From: Leisingera coralii
GTDB lineage: Bacteria; Pseudomonadota; Alphaproteobacteria; Rhodobacterales; Rhodobacteraceae
Reading direction: 5' to 3'
NCBI RefSeq assembly: GCF_049056525.1
Contig: NZ_JBHUPT010000019.1
Coordinates: 100,914-164,913 of the forward strand
Length of the DNA: 64,000 nucleotides
The notes below the pieces were generated by a model. That model did not search any database. It was not told the DNA's origin and worked only from the letters and a program-made list of their open reading frames with translations. Positions 53,606-64,000 of the stretch are shown here, piece after piece; the stretch's first letter is position 1; every line of letters starts with the position of its first letter. The position numbers and the translations under genes are program-made.

Positions 53606-54678
53606 CGACGATGACCGCCGCAGCTCTGTCCGCTGTGTCTGCGATGGCTGTCCCGGCCGCGGCGGATCCCGGACGGGTCTCGCTATACAACTGGAGCGGC
53701 TACATCGCCCCGGAAACCGTCGAGCGTTTCCAGGACACGACTGGCACCAGTCTTCTCCTGGATACCTATGGCGAAGCCGATGAGGCCGAAGCGCGGCTGC
53801 TTGCCCGCGGCACCGGTTACGACGTGGCAGTGGTGGCCTCGGAAACCGTCGCCCGCCTGGCGGAGGCAGGCGCCATCCAGCAGATCAGCCTCTCCGGCAT
53901 TCCGAACGGGGCTGCCATCGATCAGCAGCTGATGCAGCTGTACCTGGACTCCATGCCGCAAGCGGAAGGCTACGCCTTGCCGTATCTCTGGGGCACCACC
54001 GGCATCGCCTATGACCGCAGCGCAGTACTGGAGCGCCTGCCGGACGCACCGCTTGACAGCTGGGCGCTGGTGTTCGACCCCGCCAATGCCAGCAAGCTCG
54101 CAGACTGCGGCATAACGGTCGTCGATTCCGTTGAGGAGGTTGTGGCTGCCGCGCTTGCCTATCTTGGCCTGGACCCGCAATCGCGGTCGGAGCAGGATCT
54201 GGAGGCCGCATTCGGCGTTCTTGCCGCTATCGCGCCCTATGTCCGCTCGTTTGATGTGGATCAGTATGACGCCCTGCTGGGCGGCGAGGTCTGCCTGGCG
54301 GTCACCTGGAGCACGGACGGGCTGGCGCCGTTGCTGGAGCAGGGAACGGAGCGCTATCACTACGTGATGCCCCGGGAGGGCACCAATCTGTGGGCTGATC
54401 TTTTTGTCATTCCAAGCGATGCCGGCGATCTTGAAGCGGCAAACCGGCTGGTGGATTTCATGCTCCAGCCCGAGTCAATGGCACAGGCGACGCTGTTCAC
54501 CAATGCCACCAACAGCGTTCCGGCCTCGCGCGCTGAGATCGACGACCCAAATTACGAGATTCCTGCGCTTACGCTGCCGCCGGAAGCCCGCAGCGGGCTC
54601 TATCTCGTCACCCCCCGCAGCGGCGAGGAGAAACGTTACCTGGATCGCCGCTGGAGACTGCTTCAGATCGGGCTGTAG
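53596..54678 (+). CDS. PotD/PotF-like polyamine-binding protein
   Basis: A 360-residue periplasmic solute-binding protein with signal peptide MRLTTMTAAALSAVSAMAVPAAA. The PotF-type start is VSLYNWSGYIAPETVERFQDTTG, with later YALPYLWGTTGIAYDRSAV and GTNLWADLFVIPSDAGDLEAANRLVDFML, as in putrescine/spermidine receptors. No ABC permease or ATPase lies alongside. It overlaps the hybrid kinase by ten bases, suggesting a binding protein that presents polyamine-like ligand to the sensor's periplasmic domain rather than to a transporter. Confidence 0.9.
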   Translation: MRLTTMTAAALSAVSAMAVPAAADPGRVSLYNWSGYIAPETVERFQDTTGTSLLLDTYGEADEAEARLLARGTGYDVAVVASETVARLAEAGAIQQISLSGIPNGAAIDQQLMQLYLDSMPQAEGYALPYLWGTTGIAYDRSAVLERLPDAPLDSWALVFDPANASKLADCGITVVDSVEEVVAAALAYLGLDPQSRSEQDLEAAFGVLAAIAPYVRSFDVDQYDALLGGEVCLAVTWSTDGLAPLLEQGTERYHYVMPREGTNLWADLFVIPSDAGDLEAANRLVDFMLQPESMAQATLFTNATNSVPASRAEIDDPNYEIPALTLPPEARSGLYLVTPRSGEEKRYLDRRWRLLQIGL

Positions 54679-54695
54679 AATCTCACCGGGTGGCG

Positions 54696-55072
54696 TCACT
54701 TTGAAAGGCAGTCTTGGCTGTCAGGGGGTGAAAATCCGCACTGCTTTCTCCTCTTTGCCGTGACTGTCTTGCCACGGGCTTGGAGTGACTGCGGCTGTGG
54801 GCGAAGGCCTGCATCGGGTCGTTCGGCAATCCGCCAATGCCGGCCGGCCATGTCGGCAAGCTGCAGAAAATCGCGTCCGGCTGTCTCCTGCAAGGTCTCC
54901 GGAGCCTCGGCACCGCGGACCGCCCGGGTGCCCGGGTGATCTCATAGGCGATCCTGACTTGCCGGAAGACCCGCAGGGCGGCCTTGGCATCGCCATTGCC
55001 GCCTTCGGCCAGCAGAATCTTCAGGTCCCCGCGGCGGGGCGATGCGTTACCGCCATTCTCCAGCTTATCCAC
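54696..55072 (-). pseudogene. Frameshifted response regulator downstream of a PAS kinase
   Basis: On the minus strand a GTG at 55072, with AAGGAAGG upstream, overlaps the kinase stop. It reads as the start of a small receiver protein (KLENGG, then LKILLAEGGNGDAKAAL, where intact homologues have EDN). After ITRAP the frame breaks near 54930. The continuation in another frame (GAEAPETLQETAGRDFLQLADM) resembles the DGxEAL region, then degenerates. No complete phosphoacceptor block survives. The acidic pocket is already mutated, so the gene is probably dead. Confidence 0.55.
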
Positions 55073-56540
55073 CTTCCTTCTGAACTTCCGGCGGCTTGGG
55101 CCAAGTGAGGCGGAACTCGCAGCCTGCGCCGGGAGGCGACACAACCGAGATCGTGCCGCCGGCCTGCTCCACATGTTTCTTGACGATTGAGAGGCCGATG
55201 CCGCTGCCTTCGACCTCATCGCGCGACTTCAGAGTCTGGAACATCTTGAAAACCTGCTCGTGAAATTCAGGATTTATGCCGGGGCCGTCATCGGCCACTG
55301 AAAACACGTAGTGATCCCCGGCGTCCTCCACCGTCACATCGACCACGCCGGCGCCGCGATCGTTGTGCTTGATCGCATTGGACACCAGGTTCGCGAAAAT
55401 CTGCTTGAGCGGCATGTTCGGCAACTGGATGCTGCCGAAGCCGGGGCCGATGTTTATGGTGAAGCCCTCTGGCTGATCGACCAGCATCAGAACCTCCTGC
55501 ATCAGCTTGTTGCCTGGCATGTACTGCTGGTATCTGCTGTCAGTTTTACGCCCTGCCCGCGAGTATTCGTGAAGATCGTCCAGCAGCCGTTCCATCCGCG
55601 AAACCCGGGTGCGGAGCAGTTGCAAATTTTCCCGGCTGTCATCATCCAAGCTGTCCGCCAGATCTTCCTCCAGCCAGCGGGAGGCGTTCCCAATCACCCG
55701 CAGCGGCGCCCGCAAATCGTGGGAGGCGACATAGGCGAAATTGTCCAGATCCCGGTTTGAGCGGGCGAGCTCCTTCATGAAGCGCTCCCGTTCCGCCTCA
55801 GCCCGCTTCTCTTCGGAAATGTCGCGGAGGATACCGCTGAACAGACGGTTGCGGCCGACCCGGACTTCACTGACCGACAGTTCAAGCGGAAAGGCATGGC
55901 CGTCTTTGTGCCGCCCTTGAACTTCCCGGCGGCCGCCAGTGAAGTCCATCTGCCCGGTCCCGGGAGTATCGCCGCTGTTGCTGTCATTTGCAGAGCGGCC
56001 GGCGCCTGGGATGAGGAGCCTGATGCTTTTGCCGATGGCCTCTCTGGCGGAATAGCCGAATATTTTACAGCATGTGCGATTGTAGCTGAGAATAATGCCT
56101 TGGGTATCTATGGTAATCAAACCTTCGATGCTGTTGTCCTGAATGGCAGCCAGCTCATTCTGTTTCCGCTCGAGCGAAATCTGGATGGATTTCTGACGGT
56201 GGACAACGAATGCAAAGGCCCACAGGGCGATCACTGTCAGAATCCTGTTGGTCAGCACAATCCATTCATCGACCCCGGCACGGGGAAACAGCAGGTATCC
56301 AAGAACAGTCAGCACGGATCCGGCCGCGGCATATGTGTAGGCTTTGACCGGCTTGTCCTCCCAGATGCTGCAAAGAACAACGGCGGTGTAAATCAGGCCG
56401 GCCGCCACCCCGAGCGGGGTCAGATAGTCGAACACAAAGCCTGCGCCGACAAGCAGGGCTGCGGCGGGATGCGCCTGGGACTTGAGGCGGTTCCGCCAGA
56501 GCGGGGGCTGTTTTGCTTCGAAGTGCCTGGCAAGTGTCAT
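55065..56540 (-). CDS. PAS-domain sensor histidine kinase
   Basis: A 491-residue kinase with three or four N-terminal transmembrane helices (AAALLVGAGFVFDYL, VAAGLIYTAVVLCSIW, AAAGSVLTVLGYLLF, ILTVIALWAFAFVVH). A FixL-like PAS domain (about 127-250; NSIEGLITIDTQGIILSYNRTCCKIFGYSAREAIGKSIRLLIP) follows. HisKA with His274 in YVASHDLRAPL and the ATPase domain with NAIKHNDRG, DDGPGINPE and GSGIGLSIVKK complete it. The phytochrome-type H box (SHDLRAP) is usually paired with a small single-domain regulator; that gene here is frameshifted (54696-55072). Confidence 0.92.
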   Translation of the reverse strand: MTLARHFEAKQPPLWRNRLKSQAHPAAALLVGAGFVFDYLTPLGVAAGLIYTAVVLCSIWEDKPVKAYTYAAAGSVLTVLGYLLFPRAGVDEWIVLTNRILTVIALWAFAFVVHRQKSIQISLERKQNELAAIQDNSIEGLITIDTQGIILSYNRTCCKIFGYSAREAIGKSIRLLIPGAGRSANDSNSGDTPGTGQMDFTGGRREVQGRHKDGHAFPLELSVSEVRVGRNRLFSGILRDISEEKRAEAERERFMKELARSNRDLDNFAYVASHDLRAPLRVIGNASRWLEEDLADSLDDDSRENLQLLRTRVSRMERLLDDLHEYSRAGRKTDSRYQQYMPGNKLMQEVLMLVDQPEGFTINIGPGFGSIQLPNMPLKQIFANLVSNAIKHNDRGAGVVDVTVEDAGDHYVFSVADDGPGINPEFHEQVFKMFQTLKSRDEVEGSGIGLSIVKKHVEQAGGTISVVSPPGAGCEFRLTWPKPPEVQKEGG

Positions 56541-57130
56541 GACCGGTGCCTCCCGTTTTCCCGGGTGTGGGGCCAGCGGTCAAACCGCAGAGCAATGGGG
56601 GCTCCGTACCGGAGGGCAGCCACGGAACCGCTTGAACAGTCTCAAACTCAAAATGCAGCCCTGAGATGGGGCCACAAACAGAATTGCAATTAAAGATTGT
56701 TATTCTGTAAACCCGCCGCACTCCTGATGCTCCGATGCCAGCGGCTTGCCGAAAGCTGCCGGATGCCGGCCCCGCAGGGGAGGCTGATCCAAGAGCAGAC
56801 GGGTCTTCAGTTTCGCCGGAGCGGCCCGCCCCGCTGCCCTGGGCCAGAGAGCGCATCGGCCCGCGGCGGTGCAGGTTCCGTTCATATTGCCGCCAGCCGC
56901 TCTGCCGGAGTGTCTGGAAGAGGCATAGGATAGGGGAGCCAGCGCAGAAACCCGCGCCGGACGTGCGGCACGGTGTTAAGAGAACTCAGTTGGATTCAAG
57001 CTGCTCCCGTCGGGAGCACCGGGAGCCAGGAATTCGCAGAGGAGATTTTGTTTTCAAATACAGGTCAGAACAGCCCGCAGAGCAGGACAACGGCGCCAGG
57101 GTCATTGCAGACGCGGGTGACGCCACCTAA
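56541..57130. other. Region without a supported gene
   Basis: Several frames of 60-130 codons are open but lack ribosome-binding sites and family features. It separates the PAS kinase from the decayed chemoreceptor fragment and may itself be eroded coding sequence. Confidence 0.4.
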
Positions 57131-57760
57131 GCCGCGGCCCAGTTCACCCCGGACGGTGAAGTTCTGATTGCAAACAGCTATTTCCTTGCCGCCATGGGCT
57201 GCCGGATGGAAGAGATCGAGGGGCAGCATCACTCGATGTTCGTGGCGCCGGAGGTTGCTGCCAGAACGGAATGTAAAAACTTCTGGAAAGGCCTGGCATC
57301 CAGCAGGGGTTTCACGGGGCAGTTCCCACGGGCGGCCAAGAATGGCACCACCGTTCGGGTTCAGAACACTTACGCGCCGGTTACCGGGGCTGCTGGAGGC
57401 TACAGGGCCGGTAGCGCCCCGGCACCCAGCCTCCCGCCAGGACATTGGCGGGACTGGGCCGGAGGTCCAGCGCCGTTAAGCTCGGGGACGCGGACACAGG
57501 CTAAGGCGACAGCTTTACTCAAGCGGGGAGCGTTCGGAGCATGCGGCATGGTTTTGTGCGCCGTGTTCCCGCCCGTTGCTGCCGCCGGTTTTCATGCCGC
57601 GATCAAGAAGGCAGACGCGGAAGCTGAGCGGGGCAACCGGGCGTCAAAGCTGCGTACCCGCCTTCTTGGACACGCTGCCGGCGGGGCAATTGACCAATAT
57701 CACCCAGGCGAACCGGATCCAGCGCCTGAAATGCCGGGGCGGCCAGCATCCGTCTCCATC
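57131..57760 (+). pseudogene. Decayed PAS/HAMP chemoreceptor-type fragment
   Basis: Starting right after a TAA at 57128-57130, the frame encodes a recognisable PAS domain of methyl-accepting chemotaxis type: QFTPDGEVLIANSYFLAAMG, then MEEIEGQHHSMFV, then FWKGLASSRGFTGQFPRAAKNGT and RVQNTYAPVTG. No start codon lies before it in frame without crossing the stop. Downstream, KKADAEAERGNRASKL and, in another frame, LDTLPAGQLTNIT resemble the helix and HAMP region that follow such PAS domains, so frameshifts are likely. No signalling tip is present. An open frame continues to 57823 but is not a plausible full protein. Confidence 0.5.
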
Positions 57761-58160
57761 GGATCGCTCAGCAACCGTATTCAGAGCCCGCTCCTGTCAT
57801 GCAGCGGCATAGCGTGGGCCTGACCTTGATCCACCCGGTGTGGCAGTCGCCGTCTCAAATGACAGTGGCTGCCGCGGGTTCTCTCGATGCTAGGGCGGGG
57901 TTTTCCGCAGAATCAGGAGGGTTGGAACCGATAGCACGAATGGGATTCGACTCGCGTCACCTGCTGGGCTTGTGTGCTGCAGGCTTGCGCCCCCAATATC
58001 TAGTGGCGTGCAAAAACTTGGGTTCTAAACACATCATTCCCAGGCTGTGAGGGCGCTCTGGCCGCTGTAGGAAAAATCGAAAAATGAAAGTCTAATCTAT
58101 TGATATTGTGTGGTTTTACTGGCGTGCGCTCAAAAAGTCACCAAAACTTCAAAAAAGGGG
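57761..58160. other. Non-coding stretch upstream of the rrn promoter
   Basis: No gene recognised. AT content rises after 58060 (AAAAATCGAAAAATGAAAG and CAAAAAGTCACCAAAACTTC), which would suit an UP-element-like region for the rRNA promoter. Confidence 0.45.
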
Positions 58161-58189
58161 TTGCGACTCCCCGGCGCTCAACATAGAAC
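58161..58189 (+). promoter_or_regulatory. rrn promoter candidate
   Basis: TTGCGA (58161-58166), a 17-base GC-rich spacer and TAGAAC (58184-58189) form a plausible -35/-10 pair about 420 bases upstream of 16S. An A-rich segment lies just before it. It resembles other alphaproteobacterial rRNA promoters as I recall them. Confidence 0.6.
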
Positions 58190-58357
58190 ACCCCTCACCG
58201 GCGGCGCTGAGGCGCACCGGGGACACACCGGACGGGACGGCGGCGACGCTGGATGGTACGGGAAACACGCTGGAGAGACGGCGGCATCTGAGGGATTGAC
58301 GAGGCGGGCGCGCCGGAAGATTGGCGCATCGGTCTGGTTTTTGGCCTCCGGGTGTTT

Positions 58358-58369
58358 TGCTCTTTGACA
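58358..58369 (+). promoter_or_regulatory. boxA antitermination element
   Basis: TGCTCTTTGACA differs at one base from the boxA consensus TGCTCTTTAACA bound by NusB/S10. It lies in the rrn leader about 240 bases before 16S. Confidence 0.75.
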
Positions 58370-58607
58370 TTGATGGATGACTGAAGAGATATGCGGGCGG
58401 TCACGGTTCATTTCGATGGATCAGGCCGATGCATATCGCGCTCTTAGGGTTTTGGCCCGATGATGGAGTGTCAGCTTCACTGTCTTGTTCGGCTTTCGGT
58501 GCCTTTGGTATCCGAAGCACAACAGACAGAGACTATTGCCGATCCTAGCCGGATCGGCAGTGATGTGCAGAGGTTCGAACGTCAAGGATAAGCTGGCAAC
58601 AGCTTTT

Positions 58608-60077
<1,470 letters not shown>

Positions 60078-60238
60078 GGCCTTAGCAAGGCTGGCTTGAC
60101 TTTAGGGTCACCAGGCTTCGTAGGTCACTTAGCAACGGACAGCAAACAAAGCTGTCCAACATCAGGACCGGACCGTCCTCATATCTCTTCAGAAAACATC
60201 AGGTTGTTCCGCCTTTGGAGCGCCTGGCCCTCTCGGCA

Positions 60239-60291
60239 GATTTGCTGCGCAAATCGCCTGTCGGGCAACGTCGATTTTGCTTCGCAAAATC
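60239..60291 (+). repeat. Two hairpins in the 16S-tRNA spacer
   Basis: GATTTGC-TGC-GCAAATC (60239-60255) and GATTTTGC-TTC-GCAAAATC (60273-60291) are near copies of one hairpin. They lie immediately 5' of tRNA-Ile and may guide processing. Confidence 0.65.
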
Positions 60292-60295
60292 AACT

Positions 60296-60372
<77 letters not shown>

Positions 60373-60392
60373 TTCCCCGCGGGGATCATTAT

Positions 60393-60468
60393 GGGGCCTT
60401 AGCTCAGCTGGGAGAGCGCCTGATTTGCATTCAGGAGGTCAGGAGTTCGATCCTCCTAGGCTCCACCA
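60393..60468 (+). tRNA. tRNA-Ala(UGC)
   Basis: Cloverleaf with acceptor GGGGCCT/AGGCTCC, anticodon arm CCTGA-TTTGCAT-TCAGG (anticodon TGC), T-arm AGGAG-TTCGATC-CTCCT and encoded CCA. Twenty bases after tRNA-Ile. Confidence 0.97.
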
Positions 60469-60856
60469 CTTCCTTCGATTTGATCATCAAGCACTTGAGC
60501 CAAGTGTTTGATCATCCAATCGGATGAACACATTGACATCGTTAAGAGAGATACAATCAACAATACTGTTGGCATCCCGAGTGTGGGACATGCCTCAGTC
60601 AGGTGCCCTTCCTTCGGGATCGGCGAGCCCTGGACCGCGTCACTTTCCTCAGACGCCCCTGGGTCTGCCTGGTTGAAAAGACAGTGTTGTCCAAGTCAAG
60701 TACACTAACCCGCGCGGTCGCAAGACTGCGCAACAAGTTCCTGGTCACCGACATGACCGGGAGCGGGATAGTTTGCTTTTTGGTTCAGAAATAGAGGCGC
60801 CGGTTTCTTACCAGCTTCCGGTGCCGCGACGGTTTGCACTGTCTCTTTCTGGATCA
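60469..60856 (+). other. tRNA-Ala to 23S spacer
   Basis: No gene. It includes a long imperfect hairpin at 60483-60515 (arms TGATCATCAAGCACTTG and CAAGTGTTTGATCATC) and ends with GGATCAAATCAAGC (60851-60864), which pairs perfectly with GCTTGATTTGATCC at 63675-63688 to form the 23S processing stem. Confidence 0.7.
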
Positions 60857-63687
<2,831 letters not shown>

Positions 63688-63885
63688 CAGTAACAGACAG
63701 TGTTACAGGACACAGAAAGCAAACCATCCCAAGAACTTGGACATGCTGATTGTATTGCCTGCCCTTGTGGAACCGTCCACGTGACGTAACTCAGGTGCGG
63801 CCTCTCGCGTATTTGCTCCGCAAACACGCTGCCGGCCGCCAACCGAGAAAACTCCGCAAGCCGCAGGCTTGCTGGATTTTTCTCG
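63688..63885 (+). other. 23S-5S spacer
   Basis: No gene. It contains the AT-rich hairpin pair AACCGAGAAAA (63841-63851) and TTTTTCTCGGTTT (63877-63889), enclosing GCAAGCCGCAGGCTTGC, immediately 5' of 5S; a likely RNase processing structure. Confidence 0.6.
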
Positions 63886-64000
63886 GTTTGGTGGCCACAG
63901 CACAAGTGAAACACCCGGTCCCATCCCGAACCCGGAAGTTAAGCACTGTCGCGCCGATGGTACTTGGGCTCAAGCCCTGGGAGAGTAGGTCACCGCCAAA
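63886..64000 (+). rRNA. rrf: 5S ribosomal RNA (touches window edge)
   Basis: 5S sequence with GGTGGCCACAGCACAAGTG, CCCGAACCCGGAAGTTAAGC and the closing TTTGGTGG/CCGCCAAA stem. The final base or two may lie beyond the window. Confidence 0.95.

Overview
The window is a chromosomal segment of a high-GC alphaproteobacterium. The 16S/23S/5S operon at its right end, the Shine-Dalgarno usage (AGGAGG, matching the 16S 3' end) and the gene content (class I lysyl-tRNA synthetase, NDUFS4-like complex I subunit, MocR regulators, many short Rhodobacteraceae-type hypothetical genes) point to the Rhodobacteraceae, probably the Roseobacter group near Leisingera/Phaeobacter/Ruegeria. The genus is an inference; no database search was possible.

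Layout. 0.5-12.5 kb is core metabolism and transport: UspA plus a sodium:alanine symporter, a MocR regulator divergent from an FMN-binding PNPOx-like protein, an 18-unit MORN-repeat protein, NAD synthase (nadE), a DAO-type oxidoreductase, an exported MBL hydrolase, a DUF1801 protein and gltX. A run of five hairpins separates gltX from a DUF2254 membrane protein. 13.9-20.7 kb holds a gamma-glutamylcyclotransferase-like gene divergent from an NsrR-type Rrf2 regulator, an esterase/LolD-like ATPase/FtsX-like permease cluster (the tesA-ybbA-ybbP neighbourhood), a cold-shock protein, an L,D-transpeptidase and trxC. 20.7-31.3 kb is rich in small accessory genes: two paralogous one-domain membrane proteins, a stand-alone DUF4157 protein, a DMP19 protein coupled to ettA, a YbaK-type deacylase, a zinc-ribbon protein, a second Usp, a monooxygenase-fold protein, a barrel-like secreted protein, a HugZ-like protein and a 761-residue beta-helix protein. 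31.4-39.2 kb carries lysS, TerB, a VOC protein divergent from a LysR regulator, GNAT, PBP4 (dacB), an EamA transporter and nadD.

39.4-42.1 kb is the most unusual stretch. A signal-less M15-like peptidase with a Lys/Ala-rich linker is followed by a clearly AT-richer two-gene unit: a soluble 301-residue protein, then a four-helix membrane protein. Order, sizes and topology recall the RexA/RexB phage-exclusion pair. uvrB follows convergently.

44.4-51.2 kb has a MarR regulator divergent from a glutathione S-transferase with two matching operators around a -35 element, a complex I accessory subunit, an MFS transporter, an alpha/beta hydrolase, a LysR regulator divergent from a PhzF protein, a GNAT and tRNA-Arg(UCU). 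51.7-57.8 kb is a sensory region: a hybrid histidine kinase overlapping a PotF-like binding protein that has no transporter genes beside it, a PAS histidine kinase whose coupled response regulator is frameshifted, and a decayed chemoreceptor-like remnant. 58.1-64 kb is the rrn operon: promoter, boxA, 16S, tRNA-Ile(GAU), tRNA-Ala(UGC), 23S, and 5S running to the window edge.

Genes on the two strands alternate in short units, and several convergent pairs abut or overlap. Many very long antisense open frames exist only because of the GC-rich codon bias and were left out.
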